NCBI GenBank assembly: GCA_050943135.1
Contig: JBMNOP010000007.1
Location: forward strand, 119,737-183,736
Direction of reading: 5' to 3'
DNA from: RUG695 sp050943135
Lineage (GTDB): Bacteria; Planctomycetota; Planctomycetia; Pirellulales; Thermoguttaceae
DNA: 64,000 bases
Shown here: in pieces, positions 27,236 to 36,085 of the stretch
Layout: every line of letters begins with the position of its first letter
Numbering within the stretch: the first letter of the stretch is position 1
The notes under the pieces: generated by a model
Databases searched by the model: none
What the model was told of the DNA's origin: nothing
What the model saw: only the letters and a program-made list of their open reading frames with translations
Made by a program: the position numbers and the translations under genes

Positions 27236-27407
27236 TCGCGTGGTTACTTCGGTCGTCAACCGGCCGGCGGTTGTCTCCGTGTTGGGCTCCGCAGCCTCGG
27301 ATTCGGAAGGAACCCCCCGAGCACCGGGTCTTTTCCTCTCTCCTTTTGCCCCCTCCGTTGCCGACGCACAAGTTCCGCGCGTCGACGGCAAATTTTTGCC
27401 ACGCGAT

Positions 27408-27436
27408 TTCCTTTTGTCGGGGTGATATGTTAGAAT
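27408..27436 (+). promoter_or_regulatory. Possible promoter of the tandem dockerin genes
   Basis: A good -10 element TAGAAT (27431-27436) with a weak -35 TTCCTT (27408-27413) at 17 nt. The leader would be about 95 nt. Confidence 0.4.
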
Positions 27437-27536
27437 TAAGGGTGTCGCAGGATTTTTACCGTAAAATCGTCCGCCGTCCGTTCCGGCGCCAAACCCGTGT
27501 CTCTTTCCGAGATTCTTCGAAACAAGCGAGGTTTCT

Positions 27537-29330
27537 ATGAAAAAGGCTCTGAAAATTTTCCGAAAGAACGATCGCAAATCTGCTCTTTCCCGGCGCCGCC
27601 CTGCGCGATTCGAGGTTCTCGAGTCGCGCGATCTGCTCGCGGTAACGGCGGGGGCGCAGCTTCTTTCTGCCGAAACAGCGCTCTGCGACACGGCCGACTC
27701 TTTCGTTGACGAAACGGCGAATTCACTCGTCGCGGCACTCCCAACCGGCTCGACCCGACTCGCCGCCCCGACTCTTTCGGGGGTGACCGGCGGCGGGGGG
27801 GCCTCGCACATCGTCTCGTGGGAAGCGGTCGAAAATGCCTTAACCTACCGGCTCGCCCACAGCACCGACGGGGTTGTCTGGACCGAGACGGAAACAACCG
27901 CGCTTTCGGTCACGGTCGACGGTCTGGCCTGCGGCAACACGATGCAATATCGCGTCCGCGCCCTGGGACTGGAGAGCGGCACTGCCTCGCCTTGGAGCGA
28001 GATCGCCTCGCTCTGCGTCTGCCCGGTTGATGTCGACGGCGACGGCTTTGTCGGGCCGGGCGATTTTGCCATGATGTCGGGCGCATGGTTTTCGCAGCCG
28101 GGGAGTTTCAGATGGAACCCAGCCTGCGATGTCGACGGGGACGGGTTCGTCGGACCGGGTGACCTTTCCTTCCTTTCGTGCGTCTGGTTCGAAGGGCGCG
28201 AAAAGATCGTGATCACCTCGCTCGGCCTTGTGTACGACGGCGAAGACGTGGGACTTTTCAACACCACCGAAGGGGGCGATTCTCCCCTCCGTTCGGGCGA
28301 TGTCATTTCGATCGTCTCGGGGAAAGACGATTCCTGCGTCTCGATCACCCTCGACGACACTTGGGACTGTTACTTCATCGACTCAGCGGTCGATCCGGGG
28401 GAATACCAATACACGGTGAGGGTCTCCCGTCCGGGCACGCTCTATGACTGGGAAGGCTCGATCGCCTTTACCATAGAAGAGCCGGAGGTTCAACCCGGCG
28501 ATATTACTGTCTCTCTGCAGTGGGACACCGCCGTCTACGGGCTGACGCTCGGTTGGACAGCGAACCGTGATTTCGGACAAGACGCGATCGTTGACCTGTA
28601 TTTCTCTTCCGGAACGGCGTTCGGCGGCATCGTCGATACCGCGCCGGTCTCGGTTACCGTCCCGGCGGGGACGACCGCCGGAAGCAGCGGTACGATCATC
28701 ATCGACGGCTCGCTCCTCTATACCGAGGTTCCCTCGAACACCTTCGACTCGATCATCGCCTGTCTGTACGACGATGTGCTCACCGCAATTCCCGATGTTA
28801 CGCTCTCGCTCAACCCCTCTATTGTCACGTCGCTCATTAATCAAACGACCTACGACGCCATCAAATACGGTTGCCGCGCCGTCGGGAAGAGTTGGCTGCG
28901 CCTGACGAGCGGTCTGCGCACTCCGGCCGAAGAGGCGAAAGCGCTTTACGATAACCTGGTGCGAACCACCGATCTTGCCGCGTCGATCGCAACGCAATAC
29001 AGTTATTACGGTCGGGTCGGCGATCAGGTGATCGCCATCTTCGAAGCGCAGGCGATCAGCTACAACTACGATCTTGCGACCGTCAAGGCACACGGCAACG
29101 AAATTCTGACGATGATGACGAATAAAATCATCGAGTTTTTGGACGCAGGGGTCATTATGTCAAAGCACTGTGTGACGGAGGAAATGTACCGAGCCCATAA
29201 CATTTTGGATATCAGCCGTTCCGGTTTCAACACAACGAACGTCCCGATTTTCAGAACCGCGCTGAAAAAGGCGGGGGCCGTAGCTGTCTACGACGAGCCG
29301 GTCAATGGCTGTCTCCATCTCGAATTCTGA
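27537..29330 (+). CDS. Surface protein: LEPR-XLL-type leader, FN3, dockerin pair, C-terminal M15-like domain (copy 1)
   Basis: 597 residues, GAGG 7 nt before the ATG. A Lys/Arg-rich leader is followed by RFEVLESRDLLAV (residues ~25-37), the planctomycete secretion-associated motif. Residues ~75-162 form an FN3-type domain (HIVSWEAVENALTYRL, MQYRVRALG). A type I dockerin-like pair follows: DVDGDGFVGPGDFAMMSGAWF and DVDGDGFVGPGDLSFLSCVWF. Two more beta domains lead to a C-terminal part that resembles VanY/M15 metallopeptidases: LTSGLRTPAEEAKALY (~455-470), SKHC (~542), AHNILDIS and the final DEPVNGCLHLEF. This would supply His/Asp/His ligands, though spacing differs from the classical SxHxxGxAxD. 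Possibly cleaves peptide cross-links, or only binds them. It is followed 20 nt later by a paralogue. Confidence 0.85.
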   Translation: MKKALKIFRKNDRKSALSRRRPARFEVLESRDLLAVTAGAQLLSAETALCDTADSFVDETANSLVAALPTGSTRLAAPTLSGVTGGGGASHIVSWEAVENALTYRLAHSTDGVVWTETETTALSVTVDGLACGNTMQYRVRALGLESGTASPWSEIASLCVCPVDVDGDGFVGPGDFAMMSGAWFSQPGSFRWNPACDVDGDGFVGPGDLSFLSCVWFEGREKIVITSLGLVYDGEDVGLFNTTEGGDSPLRSGDVISIVSGKDDSCVSITLDDTWDCYFIDSAVDPGEYQYTVRVSRPGTLYDWEGSIAFTIEEPEVQPGDITVSLQWDTAVYGLTLGWTANRDFGQDAIVDLYFSSGTAFGGIVDTAPVSVTVPAGTTAGSSGTIIIDGSLLYTEVPSNTFDSIIACLYDDVLTAIPDVTLSLNPSIVTSLINQTTYDAIKYGCRAVGKSWLRLTSGLRTPAEEAKALYDNLVRTTDLAASIATQYSYYGRVGDQVIAIFEAQAISYNYDLATVKAHGNEILTMMTNKIIEFLDAGVIMSKHCVTEEMYRAHNILDISRSGFNTTNVPIFRTALKKAGAVAVYDEPVNGCLHLEF

Positions 29331-29350
29331 ATACTGTCGGCGAGGTTCCC

Positions 29351-31150
29351 ATGAAAAAGCCCCTCCATTATCTTCGAAGAGCAAGCAAAACACGGACAAC
29401 TCCCGGACATCGTTTTATGCGGTTCGAGTCTCTCGAGACGCGCGAATTTCTCGCCGTGGCGGCGGGAGGAATCCGGGCGGAAGCAGTATCGGCGCTCGAC
29501 TCCTCGGCCCTTTATGCCGAGTCTTCCCTCTGCGATGCCGCGGTCTTACCGATCGCGGCAGCCCAACCGACCGGGACCGTGCCTCTTTCGGCTCCGATCA
29601 TTACCGGTGTGACCGGCGGGGGGAAAACCTCGCACATCATAAGCTGGGGAGCGGTCGAAAACGCCTCGACTTACCGGCTCGCTTACAGCACCAACGGCGC
29701 CGACTGGACCGACATCGACACAACCTCTCTTTCGGTCACACTCCCCGACCTGATCTGCGGCAACAATATGAAATACCGCGTACGCGCCCTGGGGCATGGC
29801 GACTACGCTGCCTCGTCATGGAGCGCCGTCAGATCGTTCTATGTCTGTCCGGTCGATGTCGACGGGGACGGGTTCGTCGGGCCGGGCGATTTCGCCATGA
29901 TGTCGAGTGCCTGGTTCACAAGCTCAGGAAGTACCGCCTGGAACGCGGCGTGTGACCTCGATGGAGACGGGTTTGTCGGGCCGGGCGATTTCGCTGTCAT
30001 TTCAAGCGTCTGGTTCGCCACACGTGACCGGATAGCGATCACGTCGCTCGACCTCTTCTATGATGGCGAAGATCTGTTTCTTTCCGGCACCGAAGGGGCG
30101 GGCGCCGTACTTCGGGTGGGGGATGTCATTTCAGTGGCCGATTCGAAAGACGGCCCCTACGCCTCGATCACGCTACGCCACTCTTGGAACTGCTATTTCA
30201 TCGACTCGGCGATGGAACCGGGAGACTACCAATTCTATGTGAAAGTCTCTCGGCCCGGGTCGCTCTACGACTGGGAAGACGCGATCACGTTTGTCGTGGA
30301 AGAACCGGAGGTTCGGCCCGAAGATGTCACCGTCTCCCTGGAATGGGACAGCATCAACCACGGGCTGGCGCTCACCTGGACGGCAAAGAATGAGTTCCGA
30401 AACGACGCGATCATTGACCTGTACTTCTCGAGGGCGGCCGAATTCGATGGGATCGTCGACGATGCGGCAGTCTCGATCACCCTCCCGGCGGGTACCACCG
30501 CCGGGCAGAGCAACACGATCCTTATCGCCGGGATGGAGCTTTACACCGAGGTTCCTTCAGACACCTTCGATACGATCATCGCCTGCCTCAACCATCATGT
30601 TCTGACCTCGATTCAGGATGTCTCGCTCGTGATCGGCTCCGGGGTGAATACATCGGTGGTGAACCAGACCACCTACGATGCCATCAAATACGGTTGCCGT
30701 GCCGTCGGTTTGAATTCGCTGCGCCTGACCAGCGGCTGGCGCACCCCGGAACAACAGGCAAGGGCGATGTTCTACAACATGGCACGTAGCGATGTGCGGG
30801 GGGCGATCGCCTATCAGTACTCACTTTACGGCTGGGCGGGAGACCAGGTCATTTCCGTCTTCGAACAACAGGCGATCCTTTACGATTACAATCAGTCAAC
30901 CCTTCTGGCACACAGCGCGGAGATCATCGGCCTGATGACCGACAAGATCAACGAACTTGATGCCGAGGGAATCCGTGTGTCGCGTCACTGTGTTTCCGAA
31001 GAGGTGTACCGCGCGCATAACATCATCGATGTCAGCCGCGCTCCTTTCAACGCGTCGAATATCCCGAAATTCACCGATGCGGTCAAACAGATGGGCGCTA
31101 CGAAAGTGCTCGACGAACCGGCCAACGGCTGTCTGCATATTGAGTTCTGA
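29351..31150 (+). CDS. Surface protein: LEPR-XLL-type leader, FN3, dockerin pair, C-terminal M15-like domain (copy 2)
   Basis: 599 residues, with the ribosome-binding site CGAGG in the 20-nt gap after copy 1, so the two are co-transcribed. It matches copy 1 over its whole length in the same domain order: RFESLETREFLAV, FN3 (HIISWGAVENASTYRL), the dockerin pair DVDGDGFVGPGDFAMMSSAWF and DLDGDGFVGPGDFAVISSVWF, two beta domains, and the M15-like end. Residues kept in both copies include LTSG.RTP, S.HCV.EE.YRAHNI.D.SR and DEP.NGCLH.EF, which marks them as functionally important. The least conserved parts are the leader and the linker after it. A recent-to-moderate tandem duplication is the simplest explanation. 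Target and partner unknown. Confidence 0.85.
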   Translation: MKKPLHYLRRASKTRTTPGHRFMRFESLETREFLAVAAGGIRAEAVSALDSSALYAESSLCDAAVLPIAAAQPTGTVPLSAPIITGVTGGGKTSHIISWGAVENASTYRLAYSTNGADWTDIDTTSLSVTLPDLICGNNMKYRVRALGHGDYAASSWSAVRSFYVCPVDVDGDGFVGPGDFAMMSSAWFTSSGSTAWNAACDLDGDGFVGPGDFAVISSVWFATRDRIAITSLDLFYDGEDLFLSGTEGAGAVLRVGDVISVADSKDGPYASITLRHSWNCYFIDSAMEPGDYQFYVKVSRPGSLYDWEDAITFVVEEPEVRPEDVTVSLEWDSINHGLALTWTAKNEFRNDAIIDLYFSRAAEFDGIVDDAAVSITLPAGTTAGQSNTILIAGMELYTEVPSDTFDTIIACLNHHVLTSIQDVSLVIGSGVNTSVVNQTTYDAIKYGCRAVGLNSLRLTSGWRTPEQQARAMFYNMARSDVRGAIAYQYSLYGWAGDQVISVFEQQAILYDYNQSTLLAHSAEIIGLMTDKINELDAEGIRVSRHCVSEEVYRAHNIIDVSRAPFNASNIPKFTDAVKQMGATKVLDEPANGCLHIEF

Positions 31151-31271
31151 ACAAGAAAATGCTTCCGTTGCTTTTCGGTTTTGCCATACACCCCACAGGA
31201 GGTCCCGGGCAATGATCGAAAAGGTCTTCATCGAGATCACACGCCGCGTTCCGGACGGTGCTCCGCGGAAA

Positions 31272-32378
31272 TTACCGTGCCGACCGGGCATGCCGTTGAA
31301 TGTTTTCCTCGGTTACCGGTGAGATCACTCCGGCTTCGGTCACGATTCCGGTAATCAGTTCGGCAGGGGTCACATCGAATGCGGGATTATAGATTTTCAC
31401 GCCGTCGGGCGCAGTCTGCTTGCCGAATCCGCACCGAACTTCTTCCGGGTCGCGCTCTTCGATCGGAATTCCCGAACCGTCTTCGAGAGAAAAGTCGAAC
31501 GTCGAAAGGGGGGCGGCTACATAGAACGGCACGCCATGGGCCTTGGCGTTGACTGCCACCGAATAGGTGCCGATCTTGTTGGCCGTGTCGCCGTTTTTCG
31601 CAATCCGGTCGGCGCCGACAAAGACCGCGTCGATCTTTTTCCGACGCATAAGCATCGCCGCCGTCGAGTCACAGACGAGCGTAACGTCGATGCCGTGCTC
31701 GCGCAATTCCCAAGCGGTCAGCCGGGCCCCCTGGAGGAGCGGGCGTGTTTCGTCGGCATAAACGTGAATCTTCTTCCCCGATTCGTAAGCGCTGAAAAAG
31801 ACCCCCAGCGCCGTCCCGTAGTCGGCGGTGGCCAGCCCTCCGGCATTACAGTGGGTTAAAAGCGAGTCGCCGTCTTTCACCAGTTGAGCGCCGTTTTGAC
31901 CGATCCGGCGGCAGAGGAGCCGGTCCTCTTCGTGAATCATTCGTGCTTCGAGCATCAGAGCCGCCGCCATGTTTTCCGGAATCCCTTTCGTCGGCTCGGT
32001 ATGCGCTTTCATTCGGTCGAGGGCCCAGAAAAGATTGACCGCCGTCGGTCGACTGCTCGCCAAATATGCGGTTACCTCTTGGAACCGGGTCAAAAAGGCT
32101 TCTTCCGTCGGAACTTTCCCATCGGCAAAGAGCGGCTGTAGTCCAAGACATACGCCGTAGGCGGCGGCAATACCGATCGCCGGCGCGCCCCGTACGCGGA
32201 GCATCTTAATCGCCTCCCAAACTTCTTCGACTGTTCGGCAGTTAATTTGCCGGAAATCCATCGGCAGAAGTGTTTGATCGATTAAAGCCAACGAACCGAC
32301 ACACAGTTCCTGAAAAGGGTTTTCACAAGAGGTCGGGATCAGCCAACGGATGGTTTCGGGAGCGGTCGTTTCAGACAT
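31272..32378 (-). CDS. mtnA: S-methyl-5-thioribose-1-phosphate isomerase
   Basis: 368 residues, typical for the family. It converts methylthioribose-1-phosphate to methylthioribulose-1-phosphate in methionine salvage; homologues also act on 5-deoxyribose-1-phosphate from radical-SAM by-products. Diagnostic segments: VRGAPAIGIAAAYG (about residue 62), the catalytic cysteine in LTHCNAGGLAT, ADETRPLLQGARLTAWEL, and the catalytic aspartate in VGADRIAKNGDTANKIGTYS. A CAGG element sits close to the ATG. It follows purE by 107 nt and proS upstream of that, probably one transcript. No other salvage gene (mtnB, mtnC, mtnD or mtnN) is in the window. Confidence 0.95.
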   Translation of the reverse strand: MSETTAPETIRWLIPTSCENPFQELCVGSLALIDQTLLPMDFRQINCRTVEEVWEAIKMLRVRGAPAIGIAAAYGVCLGLQPLFADGKVPTEEAFLTRFQEVTAYLASSRPTAVNLFWALDRMKAHTEPTKGIPENMAAALMLEARMIHEEDRLLCRRIGQNGAQLVKDGDSLLTHCNAGGLATADYGTALGVFFSAYESGKKIHVYADETRPLLQGARLTAWELREHGIDVTLVCDSTAAMLMRRKKIDAVFVGADRIAKNGDTANKIGTYSVAVNAKAHGVPFYVAAPLSTFDFSLEDGSGIPIEERDPEEVRCGFGKQTAPDGVKIYNPAFDVTPAELITGIVTEAGVISPVTEENIQRHARSAR

Positions 32379-32485
32379 TGCCTGTTTGACTTTCGGAAAA
32401 AGGGAGGAACGGATATTGCGGACACCTCACCGGCCGCGATGTCGAGAAGCCGAAACGCGGCGCCGAAAAACCGACATGCCCGCTG

Positions 32486-33001
32486 TTAGCCTTCCGGAGC
32501 GAGCGACTCGTTGAGCCTGGCGTCTTTCTTGGCAATCTTCTCGACAAGCCTCTCACGGAACGCGCCAAGCTTTTCGACCAGCGCGGGATCTCCGGCAGCA
32601 AGGATCTGAACTGCCAAAACCCCCGCGTTCCGAGCGCCGCCCGCCCCGAGCCCAACCGTCGCGACCGGAATATCGCCGGGCATCTGCACCGTGGACAAGA
32701 GCGAATCGAGTCCCCCCATCACACCGGTTTCGACCGGAATCCCAATCACGGGAAGGGTGGTGTGCGAAGCGACCACCCCGGCCAGATGGGCGGCTCCCCC
32801 CGCCGCAGCGATAATCACCCCCAGCCCGCGACCGCGTGCCGACGACGCATATTCCAGCACCTTTTCGGGTGTCCGGTGCGCACTCATCACGTGGACCTCG
32901 TAGCCGATGTCGAACTCGTCGAGCGCGGCAGCGACTCCCTTGATCTTTGGCCAGTCGCTGTCGCTGCCCATCAAGATACCAACCTGTACATTGCTCATCA
33001 T
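32486..33001 (-). CDS. purE: 5-(carboxyamino)imidazole ribonucleotide mutase
   Basis: 171 residues. It rearranges N5-CAIR to CAIR in purine synthesis. Class I PurE motifs are clear: GILMGSDSDWPKI at the N-terminus, VMSAHRTPEKVLEYA, IIAAAGGAAHLAGVVA, PVIGIPVETGVMGGLDSLLSTVQMP and the C-terminal GARNAGVLAVQILA. Two consecutive ATG codons (33001 and 32998) are both plausible starts after AGGACAGG. It lies 27 nt after proS, indicating co-transcription. Its usual partner purK is not in the window, so whether this organism uses PurK or a class II CO2-dependent route cannot be judged here, although the sequence is of the class I kind. Confidence 0.95.
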   Translation of the reverse strand: MMSNVQVGILMGSDSDWPKIKGVAAALDEFDIGYEVHVMSAHRTPEKVLEYASSARGRGLGVIIAAAGGAAHLAGVVASHTTLPVIGIPVETGVMGGLDSLLSTVQMPGDIPVATVGLGAGGARNAGVLAVQILAAGDPALVEKLGAFRERLVEKIAKKDARLNESLAPEG

Positions 33002-33028
33002 TAACCTGTCCTCTCCGCCGACATTGGG

Positions 33029-34807
33029 TTACTCTTTGCGCAGGGTTTTCATTGCCTCGGTGAACCGGGTGCCGGTTGTTTTCTCTTCGGCGATCATCGC
33101 GGCCACACGTGCCGAAACCTCCTCGAGCGGAACGGTTTCGGGGTCTTGTTCCCAACGCCATTTCACTTCAACCTTTCCTTCGGCCAGTCCTTTGGTGCCG
33201 ATCGTAATCCGGATCGGGAAACCGATCAGGTCGGAATCCTTAAACTTGACCCCGGCCCGATGATCGCGATCGTCGAGGATCACTTCGACTCCGGCGGCCT
33301 CAAGTTCATTGTGGAGTTTTTCGGCGGCGGCGACACTCGCCTCGTCGGTCGCCCTCACGGGGCAGAGGTTGACTTCGTACGGGGCCAGGGCAACCGGCCA
33401 GATCATGCCACTTTCATCGTAACTGGTTTCGGCCAGACCGGCGACGATTCGGTTCACGCCGATCCCGTAGCACCCCATGATGATCGGTTTGAGTGTGCCG
33501 TCGGCATCAAGGTAGTTCGCGCCGAGCGCGGTGGTATATTTTGTGCCGAGCTTGAAGACGTGCCCGACTTCGATCGCGTTGCGGATCATCATCGTCTCGC
33601 CGCAGTGCGGGCAGGCGTCGCCGGCGGTCGCGTTCCGAACGTCGCCCCAGAACGTGGCCGTCCAGTCGCGGTCGACGTTGACGTTTGCCAAATGTTTGTC
33701 GGCCCGATTGGCACCGGTAATCGCGTTAGCGATCGCGCGGACTTGGTAGTCGGCAATGATCTCGATCTTCTTCGCCATCGCCACCGGCCCGGCAAATCCG
33801 ACCGGCGCACCGGTTACTTTTTCAATCGTTTCCGGATCGGCCAGTTCGAGATTTTCGACCCCGAGAAGGCGACGGAGTTTATTATCGTTGACATCGTGGT
33901 CTCCGCGAACCAAAACCGCGATCGGTTTATCGTCGGCGACGTATACAAGCGTCTTGATCAACTTCGTCGGTTTTGCCTTAAGGAATTGGCAGACCTGCTC
34001 GATCGTGTGGGCTTCGGGCGTGTCAAGTTCGGCAACCTCTTTGAGGGTGATCGAAGGTTCGGGGCCCGTAGGGGGTTCACCGCCGATTTCGGCCTTTTCG
34101 GTGTTGGCGGCGTAGCGGCATTTCGGACAGTAGACGATGTGGTCTTCGCCGTTTTGGCTCGGAATCATAAACTCATGGGAAGCGTCGCCGCCGATCGGCC
34201 CCGACTCGGCTTCAACCGGGAGGAATGGAACGCCGCAGCGGGTAAAGATGGCGCAGTAGGCGTTATACATCTTCTCGTAACATCGGTTGAGCGACTCGAG
34301 ATCGGCATGGAAGCTGTAGGCGTCTTTCATCAGGAATTCGCTCGTGCGGAGGATTCCGAACTTGGGTCGTTCCTCGTTACGGAACTTCGTCTGAATTTGG
34401 TAGAGCGTGATTGGCAGCTGGCGGTAACTCGAAATGTAGCGGGAGGCAATGTCGGTGATCTCCTCTTCGTGCGTGGGGCAGAGGACGACCGGAACCTTTT
34501 TCCCGGCGCGGGGTAGATCGGTTTTGATCAGAACGTTGCCGAACGCCTCGACACGGTTCGTCCGCTCGTAGAGAGAAGCCGGGCAGAGAGCGGTCATGAG
34601 CAGTTCGACCGCGCCGGTCTTGTTGATCTCTTCGCGGACGATGGCGACTGCCTTTCGGAGAACTCGCAAACCGAGGGGCAGGTACGAATAGGCCCCCGCC
34701 ATCACCTGGGAAATCATCCCGGCACGAAGCATCAGAATATGGCTCGGAATCTCGGCCCCGTCGGGAATTTCCTTCATTGTCGGAATCAACGTCTGCGACC
34801 ACTTCAT
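33029..34807 (-). CDS. proS: Prolyl-tRNA synthetase, bacterial type
   Basis: 592 residues. It charges tRNA-Pro with proline in the cytoplasm. Class II motifs are present: motif 1 region around AGAYSYLPLGLRVLRK, motif 2 as FRNEERPKFGILRTSEFLMKDAYSF, and motif 3 as GCYGIGVNRIVAG. The bacterial-type editing insertion lies between motifs 2 and 3 (about residues 225-390, with TIEQVCQFLKAKPTKLIKTL, LVRGDHDVND). The C-terminal anticodon-binding domain contains YEVNLCPV and GVEVILDDRDHRAGVKFKDSDLIGFPIRI. GGAGAG precedes the ATG. It is the first gene of the proS-purE-mtnA group. Confidence 0.97.
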   Translation of the reverse strand: MKWSQTLIPTMKEIPDGAEIPSHILMLRAGMISQVMAGAYSYLPLGLRVLRKAVAIVREEINKTGAVELLMTALCPASLYERTNRVEAFGNVLIKTDLPRAGKKVPVVLCPTHEEEITDIASRYISSYRQLPITLYQIQTKFRNEERPKFGILRTSEFLMKDAYSFHADLESLNRCYEKMYNAYCAIFTRCGVPFLPVEAESGPIGGDASHEFMIPSQNGEDHIVYCPKCRYAANTEKAEIGGEPPTGPEPSITLKEVAELDTPEAHTIEQVCQFLKAKPTKLIKTLVYVADDKPIAVLVRGDHDVNDNKLRRLLGVENLELADPETIEKVTGAPVGFAGPVAMAKKIEIIADYQVRAIANAITGANRADKHLANVNVDRDWTATFWGDVRNATAGDACPHCGETMMIRNAIEVGHVFKLGTKYTTALGANYLDADGTLKPIIMGCYGIGVNRIVAGLAETSYDESGMIWPVALAPYEVNLCPVRATDEASVAAAEKLHNELEAAGVEVILDDRDHRAGVKFKDSDLIGFPIRITIGTKGLAEGKVEVKWRWEQDPETVPLEEVSARVAAMIAEEKTTGTRFTEAMKTLRKE

Positions 34808-34922
34808 GACTTAATTCTCTCCAAAAAAATCTGAGTTAGGCGGGATAAACCCGCGGTCCCTGAAAATCGTAATCCGCTGAAAACCGGACGCCGGGTGTCG
34901 AAGGGATACCCCTATCGAGGCG

Positions 34923-34941
34923 AAAAAGCGGTTACGACCGC
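34923..34941 (-). terminator. Intrinsic terminator overlapping the rhomboid stop codon
   Basis: GCGGT, CGTA loop, ACCGC, then TTTTT on the minus strand. The TAA stop (34932-34934) lies inside the hairpin. Confidence 0.8.
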
Positions 34942-35855
34942 GACCGCCGTTTCTGATACTCGCGACTGGCGTACATCAGTGTCCCCCGCTCTTTATCGGT
35001 CAGACTCGCCTCGCCCGTCGCCTTGATCTTGCGCAGAATCCTGTTCACCTCTTCGTCGAGCATTTCGCTGGGAACCGGCGAGCTTTCCGGAACGTTCCAG
35101 GTATAGGTGGGGCGGGAAGTTTTCGTGCCCGACGAGCCACCGCGTTTTAGATGCGGGTGCCGCTTCGCCAACCGGAATTTCGTAAAACGTATCCCCAGGA
35201 AGAAGTAGAGCGCGGCGACCACGGTACCGGCAATATGAACGATGTGGGCAATGTTGCCCGCCCCGCTAAACGCGCCGAACGTATCCATCAGCACATACAT
35301 CACGCCAAGGGCCCAGGCGGGCATCGGCAGAATCCCGAAAAGATAGATATTCACGTGCGGGTAGTTGCAGGCAAAGAGGATCACAACGGCCGCGACGGCA
35401 CCGGAGGCTCCAAGCATTTCCGCCCCAAGCCCCTGCCCCGTCGCCTGAAAATGATTATGGCTGGCGATTCCGGCCTGAATCCCCCAGACCACCCCCCCCG
35501 CAAGGACGGCAACCATATAGAAGATGAAAAATTCGAGCTTCCCGTACTTCCGTTCGATATGCGGTCCGAAAAAAAAGAGAACGAGCATGTTACCGAAGAT
35601 ATGGTAAAAGCCGGATGGGTCGTGAACGAAACCGTAGGTGATAAACTCAAACCAGTAGACCGGATGAAAGATTGTCTCGCTATACATCGCCAGGAGATGG
35701 GTTACGAGATGGGTGTTCGGCGTCAGGAACATATCGGCCAAAAAGAGTGTCAGATTGGTGACAATCAAGACAAAGGTGACACTCAGCCCTCCGAAGATTC
35801 TGTCCGAAAACCGTTCGTCTTCCTCCCTGTAGTAATCCCGATCGTAAAAACCCAT
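34932..35855 (-). CDS. Rhomboid-family intramembrane serine protease
   Basis: 307 residues from the ATG at 35855 (MGFYDRDYY); upstream in-frame sequence to 36263 is not used because the promoter at 35915-35942 lies within it. Six helices are readable, beginning GLSVTFVLIVTNLTLFLADMF. The rhomboid motifs are in place: HIFGNMLVLFFFG (helix 2 His/Asn region), the catalytic serine in LGASGAVAAVV and the catalytic histidine in HIVHIAGTVVAAL. The C-terminal 80 residues are a soluble, charged tail ending in a SHOCT-like helical stretch (LDEEVNRILRKIKATGEASL TDKE). It would cleave membrane proteins within or near the bilayer; substrates unknown. Monocistronic, with its own promoter and terminator. 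Confidence 0.92.
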   Translation of the reverse strand: MGFYDRDYYREEDERFSDRIFGGLSVTFVLIVTNLTLFLADMFLTPNTHLVTHLLAMYSETIFHPVYWFEFITYGFVHDPSGFYHIFGNMLVLFFFGPHIERKYGKLEFFIFYMVAVLAGGVVWGIQAGIASHNHFQATGQGLGAEMLGASGAVAAVVILFACNYPHVNIYLFGILPMPAWALGVMYVLMDTFGAFSGAGNIAHIVHIAGTVVAALYFFLGIRFTKFRLAKRHPHLKRGGSSGTKTSRPTYTWNVPESSPVPSEMLDEEVNRILRKIKATGEASLTDKERGTLMYASREYQKRRSRS

Positions 35856-35914
35856 ATTCTGCCGTCCGTTTCCCTTTCTCCGTTCAATAGTCGGTGGGTC
35901 GATTTCATGGGATG

Positions 35915-35942
35915 ATTTTATAAGAACGGTGAAAAATTTCAA
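35915..35942 (-). promoter_or_regulatory. Promoter of the rhomboid gene
   Basis: Minus strand TTGAAA (35937-35942), 16-nt spacer, TAAAAT (35915-35920), about 60 nt before the ATG at 35855. Confidence 0.7.
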
Positions 35943-36085
35943 GGCGTTTCTTCTCCGGCCGGTTCCCCCCCGCAGTGACGATTCCGATCCCGGAGCGGGG
36001 GAAGTCCCAAACGGAAGGCGTCGACAACCACGACGAGACCTGAGTCTTCCGATGGACAGGCCGCCCAACGCCCTGAAAATGCGGC

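Larger units (their letters stand above)
26511..27407. other. About 900 bp without a confident gene
   Basis: Several short frames exist but none is recognisable. The best-looking start is the ATG at 26906 with AGAGG 5 nt upstream, giving a 109-residue product (MKNFFPKHLVARIESPGHHE...) that ends at 27235. An 80-residue frame from 26667 and a minus-strand frame over 26975-27240 compete with it. Codon use does not decide between them. This may be decayed coding sequence. Confidence 0.5.
27537..31150 (+). repeat. Tandem gene duplication
   Basis: Two adjacent genes of 597 and 599 codons encode proteins similar from end to end, with near-equal domain spacing. Confidence 0.9.

Noticed and set aside
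26975..27811. 278-codon minus-strand open frame
   Set aside because: It overlaps the start of the first dockerin gene and its promoter; the only protein-like part is short and competes with a plus-strand frame.
33146..34516. 456-codon plus-strand open frame
   Set aside because: Antisense to proS.
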